Positions 53,601 to 62,548 of a stretch of 64,000 nucleotides of DNA are shown piece after piece. Origin of the DNA: Tigriopus japonicus (taxonomy: Eukaryota; Arthropoda; Copepoda; Harpacticoida; Harpacticidae); the NCBI GenBank assembly GCA_010645155.1, contig CM021318.1:4347791-4411790 (forward strand), in the 5' to 3' direction. Positions within the stretch are counted from its first letter, which is position 1; each line of letters starts with the position of its first letter. The notes under the pieces are model-generated. The model had not been told where the DNA came from. It searched no databases and saw only the letters and a program-made list of their open reading frames with translations. A program made the position numbers and the translations under genes.

Positions 53601-54392
53601 AACATGAGTCAACAATCCCCTGTGTCATTCAAAATTTGGCATTTTGTTTTAAGGATTTGAAGACGGTCCTTTTGGATGAGCTAAGTGGAGATTTTGAAGC
53701 GCTTTGTATTGCTTTGATAACCGAAGATTTACTCTTGGACGTTCAGACCTTTCGACACTTTATTGAGGTAAAATTCTAGAAAAAACATTCAAAGTTTCTT
53801 GGTGAAATTAACAGAATATGTTCCATTACAGAAAGATATTCGACATTTGGCCTTGATTGGAATGATGGCACGTACAAGTGCCACCGGTTTGCAATTATTG
53901 AAGAAGAAATATAAAGCCCGTAATCTGGCTAATCATGTTGTGGTTGCGGGTACAAAGCCTGTAATTCTTATTTTTTTTTAGAGTTTGAAGAAGATATTCT
54001 GAAAAAAATCGAGAAAGAAACCGAAGGTTCCGTCGAGAAAGTGCTGATTGCAACTTTCTCCGGGAAGAAAGATCCCACGAAAGAGATTAATCCCAAGAAC
54101 GCGCAGAGAGACGCAGAGGTTTGTCACAAAATAGCATTTTGAAAAGGATAACTACCCATTTTTTTATTGACATAACCCATTTTGTCAGGACTTGATTGAT
54201 AGCTATGAAGATGAAGGTGCATCCATTTTTACAATGATCCTGACCAATCTAATCGAACAACGTAATGCAAATCAAATGCGAGAGATATGTGAGGCTTTTC
54301 TTCAATTGTTCGGACAAGAACTTTCAAAGACGACCAGAGATCTCCTTGGACCAGATATTGCTCCGGCTTATTGTGCATTTTGTGAGTACTAA
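50598..54392 (+). CDS. RS-rich annexin-repeat protein, 7 exons, 490 aa
   Basis: Exons 50598-50688, 51148-51806, 53409-53588, 53654-53767, 53832-53919, 53982-54118 and 54189-54392; all GT-AG, phases consistent. An in-frame TAA at 50577-50579 precedes the ATG. Starts MGSGSSK, which fits N-myristoylation (Gly2, Ser6). Residues about 60-235 are acidic, then strongly Arg/Ser-rich. Residues about 262-490 align with annexin repeats 1-3, including the long repeat 2-3 linker. Repeat 1 has IGTDED (279-282 is GTDE) and DELSGDFE, close to a type II calcium site. Repeats 2 and 3 lack GxGTD. Annexins bind membrane phospholipid through calcium loops and normally have four repeats; here the fourth is missing. 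Calcium binding is therefore doubtful beyond repeat 1. Convergent with TMEM53. Confidence 0.85.
51148..51806 (+). CDS. Annexin-like gene exon 2 (acidic and RS-rich tract)
   Basis: Begins EVVGWVERTESDKLRRKALK, then NSDNDDNDEEIEDELDLD, then about 125 residues dominated by Ser and Arg with the repeated unit RSPSIS (three times at about 51580-51620). Ends RYKPITNYP before gtaaat. The frame would stop 15 nt later if unspliced. Confidence 0.85.
52367..52538. repeat. Inverted repeat in the annexin-like gene intron 2
   Basis: Arms 52367-52409 and 52495-52538 (GCAGCTAATTCAAAAAGCGA and its complement) around an 85-bp loop; likely a MITE remnant. Confidence 0.7.
53409..53588 (+). CDS. Annexin-like gene exon 3 (repeat 1, first half)
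   Basis: KPRPTLKPAREFSVLIEAAA, then LFKACRVIGTDEDAIIRILG and KQRQEIRKTFREVHKK. This is the best match to the annexin consensus in the protein. Flanked by tgcag and gttagt. Confidence 0.88.
53654..53767 (+). CDS. Annexin-like gene exon 4 (repeat 1 end, repeat 2 start)
   Basis: DLKTVLLDELSGDFEALCIA, then LLLDVQTFRHFIE. Carries the acidic residue expected about 39 residues after GTD. The intron before it is 65 nt. Confidence 0.85.
53832..53919 (+). CDS. Annexin-like gene exon 5 (repeat 2)
   Basis: KDIRHLALIGMMARTSATGL, then LLKKKYKA. The donor at 53920 (gtaatc) gives a 62-nt intron and a good annexin alignment (KKYKA-Q-FEEDILKK). The alternative donor at 53950 would make a 32-nt intron and insert extra residues. 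Confidence 0.75.
53982..54118 (+). CDS. Annexin-like gene exon 6 (repeat 2 end and linker)
   Basis: FEEDILKKIEKETEGSVEKV, then the linker KKDPTKEINPKNAQRDAE leading to repeat 3. Flanked by tttttag and gtttgt. Confidence 0.85.
54163..54168 (-). promoter_or_regulatory. Possible poly(A) signal for TMEM53
   Basis: AATAAA on the minus strand about 220 nt past the TMEM53 stop, inside intron 6 of the annexin-like gene. Confidence 0.35.
54189..54392 (+). CDS. Annexin-like gene exon 7 (repeat 3 and stop)
   Basis: DLIDSYEDEGASIFTMILTN, then AFLQLFGQELSKTTRDLLG and CAFCEY, TAA at 54390-54392. A consensus donor (T/gtgagt at 54382) lies just before the stop, so splicing to an unseen further exon is possible. 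No fourth repeat was found downstream. Confidence 0.8.
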   Translation, partial: DLIDSYEDEGASIFTMILTNLIEQRNANQMREICEAFLQLFGQELSKTTRDLLGPDIAPAYCAFCEY

Positions 54393-55282
54393 TCTTTGAT
54401 TATATCAATCCTCTCTAAGAAATCGACCACGGCTTGATCATATTGATCCGGATAACGATCCCAATGACCTACATGGGGCGAATCAATAAAGTTAACTTGA
54501 GTCACTTGGACACCCTCGGATTGCAATTCCCCGGCTAAAGCTCGAATGTCTGATGACGGAATGCATCGGTCCTCGTGGGAGTAAAGAAACATCATTGGTA
54601 TTCGAAATAAGCTATCTGTGGTCAAGTAATTGTACCATGTGCTCTGGGACGGGTTCCTCGGATTTGTGAAAATTGTGAAGATGAGTTTAAAAACATGCCC
54701 CACAAATTGTATGTATCGCCATATGTAGGGTCCTTGCAAGACATGATCGGTGAGGGCATAGAAAAATGAGGTCAAAGTAGGCTTTCCGGGACAACTGTCA
54801 AAGATCAAGCCTCTGATTTGAGGCAGAATCTCTTGAAATTCCTCTTCCTCTCGAACGAGAGGCTCCAATCCTTGCAACAAAAGAACACCCAAGTTACTAA
54901 ACATGTGAAAGATCAAAGGTCTTTGAGAAAGATTATGAGCCTTAAGGAAACGTAATAGATGTCTTGAGTATTGGGGAGCATTCTTTGATCCATAGAACAC
55001 GGTGTATTTGGGGGTGATTAGACGGATAGATTCGAACCCGCTCTCCTCGTAGATCCTCGCATACTTTTGCAATTGCGAATCCGTAGACCCCGCCCATCCA
55101 AGTAAAATCACGATTGGTTTTTTCGAATCATTCGAAAGAGACGATGAGTATATTTGGTCCGTGGTGGAATGCTCAGAACTATTTCCAATTCTTGAGCCAA
55201 CCATTTTCGAGAAAGAGGCAAACACTGGCAAGAAGGCATAAATCTGATTTTGTTCCTTGAAGTAATTGGTTGGTTTCAACAT
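54389..55282 (-). CDS. TMEM53: TMEM53-like (DUF829) alpha/beta-hydrolase-fold protein, 297 aa
   Basis: Single open exon. The start is the ATG at 55280-55282, since the frame upstream has only a TTG. Matches the TMEM53/DUF829 family: PIVILLGWAGS (about 56-66), KYARIYEESGF, HMFSNLG with the likely nucleophile Ser129, FDSCPG, YSHEDRCIP with Asp238, and SPHVGHWDRYPDQY with His270/His273. Known: TMEM53 (NET4) is a nuclear-envelope/ER protein with a hydrolase fold; an enzymatic reaction is not established. A hydrophobic stretch (FVGHVFKLIFTIF) may be a membrane segment. Unlike its neighbours it has no intron. Its stop overlaps that of the convergent annexin-like gene. Confidence 0.92.
   Translation of the reverse strand: MLKPTNYFKEQNQIYAFLPVFASFSKMVGSRIGNSSEHSTTDQIYSSSLSNDSKKPIVILLGWAGSTDSQLQKYARIYEESGFESIRLITPKYTVFYGSKNAPQYSRHLLRFLKAHNLSQRPLIFHMFSNLGVLLLQGLEPLVREEEEFQEILPQIRGLIFDSCPGKPTLTSFFYALTDHVLQGPYIWRYIQFVGHVFKLIFTIFTNPRNPSQSTWYNYLTTDSLFRIPMMFLYSHEDRCIPSSDIRALAGELQSEGVQVTQVNFIDSPHVGHWDRYPDQYDQAVVDFLERIDIIKD
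54485..54490 (+). promoter_or_regulatory. Possible poly(A) signal for the annexin-like gene
   Basis: AATAAA about 92 nt after the TAA, located inside the TMEM53 coding region on the other strand. Confidence 0.4.
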
Positions 55283-55360
55283 AACCAATGTTAGACATTC
55301 CTCGACAAGGGCCCTCGCCAGGGGCCAATCGATTTTTATGGCTTATTTTCTGTGTAGTAA

Positions 55361-55668
55361 GGGTCGGCAACAGTTTTTGGGGCAAGGCCCACCAAATATG
55401 ACTGAGTAGTCAGGCAGACACCAAAAGTTCAGTGTGTAGTCCTCTTCAAATAGATCTTGGAAGGTTTAAGTAAAGACGCTTTATGATAGAGCGTCTCTAG
55501 ATTTAAGGACCCACTTATCTATTATTAAAGAGCACTGAGCCAACGAATACAATCCTGAGGATACTCTCGAGCCCACTAATTTGGACTTTCCTTATTGCTC
55601 CTGGGACCACCAACGCCGACCCTTTGGCCTACATGTGGGTCGCGGCCTACGGATTGCCGATCCCTGCC
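55361..55668. mobile_element. MITE with GGGTCGGCAAC ends
   Basis: Left end GGGTCGGCAAC; the right end reversed is GGGATCGGCAATC. About 308 bp, non-coding, just upstream of the TMEM53 start. The right half is related to 22094-22260. No clear target duplication was seen. Confidence 0.65.
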
Positions 55669-55839
55669 GTAGGGCAGGCAAGACTTTTTACTCTCTGAAC
55701 CTCGATTTTCCTGAATTTCTTTGTTGTTGTTGTTGTCGAATCTGACGGCGCGTTTCGAGGTTTAATGTTCTACTGACGTTACATAGCTTGAAAATCCACG
55801 TACACAGGAGACGACAGGGTTGCCCAGTTCTAGGGAAGC

Positions 55840-56705
55840 CTCACGGCCACTTTTGCTATGGAATTCGGCCACATTCGGCCACTTTTTTTGAAGCCTTCGG
55901 CTGTAATAGTGACGAAGTGAGGTCCGGACAAATGGACAACAAAGCAGTGCTGCCAGATATTTCCAAATCAATAGTTTCATACATAAAAATGACAAATACT
56001 ACTTTACAGAAAAACACCTTTCTGTCATTTGAAACCTGTCCTAACATCAAAACGGAAACAAAAGTATCTTTGAATATTGCCCAGAGGAGAGTTCTTTGAT
56101 TTCTAGATGATCTCATTACACAAACAAACACTCTTTAGAGAAAATCTTTTGACCTGTAACGTCGGCCATGATTTAAATCATCAATGTTTTGGTTTCCAAA
56201 TTTGTTAGCTGAAGTGTCAGAGAATACCACTAACACAATTTGTTTTATCAAGCCAAATCTGACCCTTTCTTAGGTCTTTTTTGGCACAATTGGCTCGAAA
56301 ATTTCCGGCAACACTATTTCGCTCCTTTCGTCTGGACCTCACACACAGACCATATAATGGCTAGACCTCGCTTCGTGCGAGAAAAAGGTGGACAACTTTG
56401 CTTCATCAGCTGGTACATAACACTACACCCTAAAATGGTGGGAATTTCGAACTTTTCAAAATTTCGCCAGCGTGGCTAAATCCTGAACAAACTCAACGTA
56501 CCGTACGTACTTTGTTCTCGACGCGAGCGAGCGTCGTTACTTCTGAGCACGCGGTCGCCCTGAGATTTCGAAGCTAGCGCAGCTGGGCCAAGTGGTGTCA
56601 CTTTTCTCTCGCAGACGGACCGGGCCAATGCGACATCTAGTCATTATATGATCTGTGACCTCACATCGTCACCATTACCCCTTCGGCCACTTTCGGCCAC
56701 AAAAT
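55840..56705. mobile_element. Older inverted-repeat element interrupted by a hAT-like MITE
   Basis: The left arm (about 55890-55966, with GTGACGAAGTGAGGTCCGGA and CAGTGCTGCCAGATATTTCC) reappears inverted at 56301-56343 and continues at 56658-56705. The second arm is split by the insertion at 56344-56657. Outer parts contain TTCGGCCAC repeats. Confidence 0.65.
56344..56657. mobile_element. Nested hAT-like MITE, 314 bp
   Basis: Ends CACAGACCATATAATGGCTA and, reversed, CACAGATCATATAATGACTA. Flanked by identical 8-bp ACCTCACA at 56336-56343 and 56658-56665. Confidence 0.88.
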
Positions 56706-56971
56706 GAAATACAATTTCTTACTGAAAATGATGTTTTCGCCTAACACTAAAATCGATCGGTCAATTTTTTTCTCTTTTCTACTTTTTTACTTACAAAAAT
56801 TGAAAAAATTAATGCTGAAAAAAATAAGCATTCAGTTAAAGACCAAAACTTTGGAAAGAATTCATATGGAAAATATTCATATCACAATAAAGCAAATTTT
56901 GCCCAGCCTCCTAAATAACGTTCCTAATTCCGACATTTCCAAGTAAAGATACCTTACTGTAAAATTGTTAT

Positions 56972-57633
56972 CCAATTAGACATGCACAAGGTTGCTCCAA
57001 GTGAGCGTTTTAAATCATTCCGCGGGCGGCAAAACAGGGCCGTTGGCTGTGCTGTGCTGCTCAGCCCATTTTGGCGAATCCAAGTTTTTCCCATTTTGAC
57101 GAGCATTTGATGATTCTAGGTCCTTGGAAACGATCGGTATTTCACTTAAGGATACCTTGGCTGGAATTGGGTCAATAATATGCAAAAAATATTATTAGGG
57201 TGATTGATATAAAAGCAAGTAAGCAAGCCTTGTGCTATTGCAAAAATAGGACTTAACATTGATCCAAACACTAATATAAAGATGCTGATTTATTCAGTGG
57301 GTTCCAAAGAATCATTTAAATATTTCAAAGTACTTAACATACAGAGAAATGCATTATTTTTTAACGCTTCTTTCTTTTAAGATCTAATCTTTTCTGTATC
57401 ATTTTCTAGCAAACAAATTGGGCATATTTTCAACCAAGTGAAAGCAGAGGGATCAAAACGTAATATTTAGATCGTTTCCAGGGACCTAGAATCATCAAAT
57501 GCACGTTAAAATGGGAAAAACTTGGATTCGCCAAAATGGGCTGAGCAGCACAGCACAGCCAACGGCCCTGTTTTGCCGCCCGCGGAATGATTTAAAACGC
57601 TCACTTGAAGCAACCTTACACATGTCCTATTGG
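56972..57633. mobile_element. Complete foldback element, 662 bp
   Basis: Terminal inverted repeats of about 165 bp (56972-57136 and 57470-57633) containing AAATCATTCCGCGGGCGGCA and GGGCCGTTGGCTGTGCTG. Interior of about 333 bp without coding content. A second copy is cut by the gap at 39252-39724. Its right end abuts the LINE fragment. Confidence 0.88.
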
Positions 57634-59606
57634 TATAGAAATTTGCAAACTCAAGAGGTATGTGGCAGCCCGAAGGTTGTCTGCAAAGCAACGAACACAC
57701 GCAGCATTTATTGACTTGAGCAAAGGCTTCGATTCAATCGACAGATCCAAACTCATGTCTAAGCTACAGAATCTGGGGATTCCGTTACAACTTACCCGCC
57801 TCCTTTTCAACATCATGCAAGGTACCTCACTTCACATTAAGTCCGGACTTCAATGCTCAACACGTGGGTTCAAATCAATGAAGGGCATACTGCAAGGAGA
57901 CCCAAGTTCCCCTACTTTATTCAATCTATTCGTTCACGACTTGCCCAATTATCTTCACCATGAAGGCGTTCTCCTTGAAGACAAAAAGGTCGCATACTTG
58001 ATGTACGCAGATGACCTTTGCCTTTTAGGTTGCTCGGAAAACGATCTGCAAGCTGGCTTGAATAATCTTGAGAACTACTGGGCAACAAACCATCTTTCAG
58101 TCAACATCCGAAGGCGAAAACTCTGGCGTTTCATAAGGGACTATATGATAATAGCGCGGATCAAAAGAGAGTGGGTACAAAATAGAGCCAATCAAAATAG
58201 TGCCACTTCAAAATAGAGCCAAATCAAAATAGAGCCAAATCATAAGAGAGCGTGACATTTTAAAGCCAATCATAATAGAGTAAATCTATAAAATTTCTTT
58301 CAACTTGGTATTTCCTGAGGTTAGAGTGAACAATGTAGCTTTCTAAGTATTTGAAAGGCTTGTTTGGGGAAAATTGTTCCATAAGTCTAGAAAAATTTCT
58401 TCATGAAGGTCATTTTCCATAAAAAGATTAGTGCCGACTGTCTCAAAAATCAACTTCTGTTCACTAACACCTTGGGATTTTGAAACTGTAAATTGAAAAA
58501 CTTACAAAAATTGTACTATTTCTGATAGTCTTACAACGTCTACATGGCTGCCGACCCTGTTTGTTGGGATTTTCTATCATAAAAAGAAGCCTTGGTAAAA
58601 AAGCTTTTCCCTGTTCTTTTGGGTCTTTTTTAACTCCTTCAACATTGTTAGCTAACTTATTTGATTTGTCATTTACAAATTTCTCCTCAAGTTAAAATTG
58701 AGAAATTGAACGAACGCTATTTTCGCTCTAATTCAATACGCTCTCTTTTGATCTGGTTCTAATTTGATTCACCCTCTTATGAAGCGGCTCTAATTTGAAC
58801 CGGCACTATTTTGATTCGCTCTAATTTATACGCACTCTCTTTTGAAGTGCTCTAATTTCATAGGATCCCGTTTCATAAGGGTCGACTTCTTCAGTGTTCG
58901 TTCCGCTTTGGAGATCAGGTTATAGAAAGAGTGAACAAATTCAAGGACCGCCGGCCAAGATTGGGTTACTCTTTCCTTCCCTAAACCTCTTGCAAATGAC
59001 ACTTCCTCTTGGATTGAGAGTTTTCCAAGTCTATATAATGCCAACCTTGGAGTACGCTCTCCTAGTGTGAAAGTCTGGCAGAATCGCCAGATCTGTTAGT
59101 GGCGCCACAAACTCAGTATTCACAAAATACCTAAAACGATATCTGGGGTTACCATTTGCATCTTCGTTCCTTACCACTTGTCCTCCTTGAAGCTGGGATC
59201 ATACTTTTCGGGATGCCGTCTCACCCCTTAGGACAATCTTGTCCCCCGCCAAATACCAACCATGATAGAGGAGATTTCGACCCACTTTTGGAGAAGCCGA
59301 CTGATAAACTCTATCCCCAAAGACCCAAAGAGGCGAAAGGAAATGCTTCGGCAGGCTCTAGATAGCGATCACTACCTAATGTGCAATAAAAAGGAATACC
59401 ACACTAAACGGATCAGTGCCAATGCATGCAATGTGGAGATTCCCCACACCCATACCATTCTTTATATTTCTGCGACCAAGTTGATGTTTAGACATCGCAA
59501 TAAACTTATTGAATTGAATGGGACAAAAATCTGTGAGTGCGTAACCGCTTTTTTTCAAGTAGCGAAGGGCCTACTTTCCCGTTTTAAGAGACTTCTATTG
59601 CAGTAA
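57634..59606 (+). pseudogene. Decayed LINE (non-LTR) reverse transcriptase fragment
   Basis: The open stretch to 58216 contains AFIDLSKGFDSID (motif A), GILQGDPSSPTLFN (motif B) and YADDLCLLG (catalytic YADD). A frameshift lies near 58110; the correct frame then reads KTLAFHKG up to an insertion at 58137-58869 and resumes with LLQCSFRFGDQVIERV. Further on, MPTLEYALLV is followed by a stop, then KYLKRYLGLPFASS. The N-terminal endonuclease region is absent. Clearly inactive. The host-like open frame at 59262-59606 may be the LINE 3' end, which is uncertain. Confidence 0.85.
58137..58869. mobile_element. Mutator-like non-autonomous element inside the LINE
   Basis: Inserted in the LINE reading frame and flanked by a direct repeat GTTTCATAA (58128-58136 and 58870-58878; the shared string is longer if the following GGG counts). 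Both ends begin GGGA. The terminal 140 bp or so are inverted copies built from short units of about 16-17 bp with TCAAAATAGAGCC or close variants. The 9-10 bp duplication suggests a Mutator-type transposase; the class is inference. Confidence 0.75.
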
Positions 59607-59693
59607 TGCTTCAGTAGAAATGCAATTACATGATATTTTCGACAGTCTATTCCCAAAGTTAGGCGGAGTTCTCTTAGGGGAGATATTTATCTA
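59600..59693. repeat. Inverted host repeat, arm A left part
   Basis: From GCTTCAGTAGAAAT to GATATTTATCTA. Continues at 62053-62118 beyond the mariner. The same sequence occurs inverted at 63872-64000. Confidence 0.8.
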
Positions 59694-60889
59694 CAGTGCG
59701 CTCAAGCAAATCGTAGACAATTGATCTTTTCATAAACTCTGTCGACTGCTGCCTGATCCATTAGGAGTACAAGGAAAGCATCAAAATGACATTTGTACAG
59801 TATTACATGAGCTTTCAGAAAACGTTAATCTCATACACCAAGACCCTCTGGTTGACGAGGTAGATCTTGCCGAATCAGTCTTGTTTTTGATGGTGTTCAA
59901 CATGTTCAAGATGTAGATCTCGGCCAAGAAGTACTCGATATCAGACTTCTTTTGATATATTCTAAAGAACACATTTGGTTATCTATTGCCCCAAGTATTA
60001 CTCTTTTATCCCCATGTCCGTGGTCACTAGGTACAAGAAGGGAAGAATTTCAGAAATTTCCGATCCGTTAACTTAATTTTGAATTTCCCGCTATAATTTA
60101 AGAAATTAGCAGCCCTTTTTTTTGATTGGATCGTGTAGAGCAATCAAAAAGCAGTATTTTCTTGTTTTAAAGTTTTGTTGTCTTTCGTCGCGGTCAAAAG
60201 TTATGGAAGCCAAAAGAGAGAGTTGCGGCCCTTTTGGGCGCTGATGTGCCCATCCCCACCATCACCGACAAGGAGAACTGCTCCCGCGCCTTCGTGTACA
60301 AGGTCAAGGCCATGATGAAGGACGGCACCGGGTTCAAGAGGAAGAAGGGAAGTGGCGGCCACAATAAAAAGCTCACTAATGCAAAAATCGCCGACATCGA
60401 GGCCAAGATCGACGAGAACCCGGAGATCTCCATGGCCAACCTGGGCAAGTCCATGGAGGTGTCAAAGACGACCGCCCACAACGCCATCAAGAGCCTGTGC
60501 CTCACCAGCTATGTCCGGAGACACCGCCAGCTCATTACCACTGCCAGCAAGGTCAAGAGGGTGGAGAAGGGGAAGAAGCTTCTGTCCTGGATGAAGAAGA
60601 ATCCTCGCATGGTCCGCGTCTTCAGCGACGAAAAGTTTTGGACAGTTGACCAGGCCAGGAACGCCCAAAACGACCGCTACCTGGCCAAGAGTCCAAAGGA
60701 CGTCCCCCCCATCAATCGGACCAAGCATCCAGCTGGAGCCATGATGTTGGGCGTCGTGGCCAGCGACGGGAAGGCCATGCCCCCGTACTGGTTCCCCGCG
60801 GGCCTCAAGGTGGACACCAGCGTCTACTTGAAGGTCATGAGGACCGTCGTGAAGCCGTGGCTGGACGCCACTTACCCCGACGGCAACTA

Positions 60890-61613
60890 CAGGGTGGGGA
60901 ACCAAAACGTGGGCTCTTCACTACCACTGCAAACATGTGCGACTTGTGCCTGAACCTTAAGTCCAATCACAATGACACTTTCTGTAATGTTTTAGCTACT
61001 ATCCTACCATTATTTCTCGAAATGGCCCCCATCGGCATCCACCATGGCCTTGAGCCTGGGCCTGAAGGTACGGCAGACCTTGATGACGTGACCCTCAGAC
61101 ATGGCCGCCCATTCCTGCTCGACGGAGGCCTTCAGGTCATCAACGCTGCGGTGGGGGTGGTTTGCACAGGCCTTGCTTTCAATGGAGCCCCAGATTCCAC
61201 ATTGAGGTCCTTGGCAAGTTTCCTCATGGATCTGGTTGGGTCGGCTTCAATCTCGGCCAGGAGACCCGTGAAAAAGTCATCATCGATCTTTTTATTATGG
61301 CCGCCACTGCCAGGCTTGCGGGAGAGATCCTTGCCATCGTCCATCAGCTTTTTGATCTTGAAAACGAAGCTCCGGGAGCACTCGGCGATCTTTGTGATCT
61401 CATTTATGGCCACTTGGACTCGGAGCAAATCTGATACACGTTGCCTTTTGGCTTCCATTTCGAAAAGTAGTGGGTCTACAAAGCTCAGCTGCAGCTTGTT
61501 TGAAAGAATTTAGTCAGAACTTTTAGCTCATATTCACGCAAGCTCCATGACAATAATAAAATATTGAGAAATTAGCAATTAAAGTGGAGTCCACGTTTTG
61601 GTTCCCCACACTG
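60890..61613 (-). mobile_element. Mariner element M3, internally deleted, nested in M1
   Basis: Ends CAGGGTGGGGAACCAAAACG (left) and, reversed, CAGTGTGGGGAACCAAAACG. TA at 60888-60889 and 61614-61615. 724 bp, inserted at the TAC/TAT codon of the M1 catalytic domain. Confidence 0.9.
61132..61458 (-). pseudogene. Mariner transposase N-terminal DNA-binding remnant (M3)
   Basis: Begins MEAKRQRVSDLL, keeps IAECSRSFVFKIKKL, GSGGHNKKIDDDF and RSMRKLAKDLNVE, the two HTH regions. Then comes a deletion junction and a frame change (GAPLKARP). All three catalytic Asp are gone. The original C-terminus (EGHVIKVCRTFRPRLKAM to GGHFEK) is still present on the minus strand at about 61025-61130, out of frame. 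108 residues. Confidence 0.8.
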
Positions 61614-62052
61614 TATGTTTGGCAACAGGACTCCGCCCCTGCCCACAAGTCCAACAAGACGCAGAACTGGTGCAAGGTCAACCTGTCCTTCTGGCCCTGG
61701 TCAATGTGGCCGCCCTCCTCCCCAGACTGCTCTCCATTGGACTATGGCATCTAGGGCAATGTGGAGAGAAAGGCGTGTCGCACGCCCCACCCAAGTGTCG
61801 ACGCCCTCAAGTCCTCCGTCAACGACGTGTGGGCCGACATGTCCGAGGACTTCGTCGCCAAGGTCTGCTCCAGCTTCAGGCCCAGAATCACGGCCATGAT
61901 CGAGGCCGGCGGCGACCATTTTGAAATTTAATGCTGTGAAATATCCTGTCCAAATGTCATTAAAAGTGTTTTGTCGTACTCCTTATTGTTCTGGCTGCAG
62001 TCGCACATGTTTGTTCAGTAACTAACTGTCTACGATTTGCTTGAATGCACTG

Positions 62053-62118
62053 TACATGATGAAAGAGTCTTTGTGCAGATTGGTTGACATATTGTTGAGG
62101 ATGAGGCACATAAAAAAA
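62053..62118. repeat. Inverted host repeat, arm A right part
   Basis: AAAGAGTCTTTGTGCAGATTGG to GAGGATGAGGCACATA. It matches, inverted, the sequences on both sides of mariner M2. After about 62118 the arms diverge. Confidence 0.75.
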
Positions 62119-62525
62119 TGATTGCCCTTAAATTTAGGGTGTCTTGGTGCATTCTGGCTGGATTACCAAACAGAAACAGACGGCAGCAGACAAGTCATCT
62201 TTCTGATGGCAACACTTCGTCTTTTCCCGCCTGTTGCTGTTGGCCCTGTTTGCCAGAGAGTTATCAAACAAGGCTGAGTACAGATAGATGGATGACCACA
62301 AATCAAGAGTCGAGATCAGTGAGAAGTCCTGGTTGAGGCAAGCCCTCTTTGTGGGGGGATCAAGGAACTGGCAACTTCAAAATCAAAGAGCAAGCAAGAG
62401 CGGTCAGGGTCAAACGCAGTCAAAGGGCTTGCTGATCTTTGATAGCTTCTGCCTAATCTGCCCTCAACACCTAACTCGCGATAGCAGCAGGAATTTTTTT
62501 GCCGCCTCAAATCAGGATCATTTTT
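62119..62525. other. Spacer between the inverted host-repeat arms
   Basis: About 400 bp without recognised coding sequence or element ends. Confidence 0.5.
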
Positions 62526-62548
62526 AATATGCCTCATCCTCAACAATA
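62526..62548. repeat. Inverted host repeat, arm B left part
   Basis: ATATGCCTCATCCTCAACAATA, the inverted counterpart of 62088-62110; interrupted by mariner M2 at the final TA. Confidence 0.75.

Larger units (their letters stand above)
60203..61930 (+). pseudogene. Mariner-family transposase pseudogene (M1)
   Basis: MEAKRE at 60203, then a frameshift in the AG run near 60218; the long frame continues RVAALLGADVPIPTI. It has helix-turn-helix regions, GSGGHNKK, VFSDEKFW (first catalytic Asp), an interruption by M3, then WQQDSAPAHKS (second Asp) and SPDCSPLDYGI (third Asp), followed by an in-frame TAG where Trp is expected. Spacing between second and third Asp is 36 residues by hand count, near the DD37D group. 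Ends GGDHFEI. Inactive. Confidence 0.88.
59694..62052 (+). mobile_element. Mariner element M1, interrupted
   Basis: Inverted ends CAGTGCGCTCAAGCAAATCG and, reversed, CAGTGCATTCAAGCAAATCG. TA flanks at 59692-59693 and 62053-62054. Carries a broken transposase (60203-61930) that is itself split by mariner M3 at 60890-61613. The roughly 500-bp leader 59714-60200 is unusually long for a mariner and may hold another unrecognised insertion. Confidence 0.88.

Noticed and set aside
53920..53981. Alternative 32-nt intron (53950-53981) in the annexin-like gene
   Set aside because: The donor at 53920 gives a 62-nt intron, the same phase class and a better annexin alignment without inserted residues.
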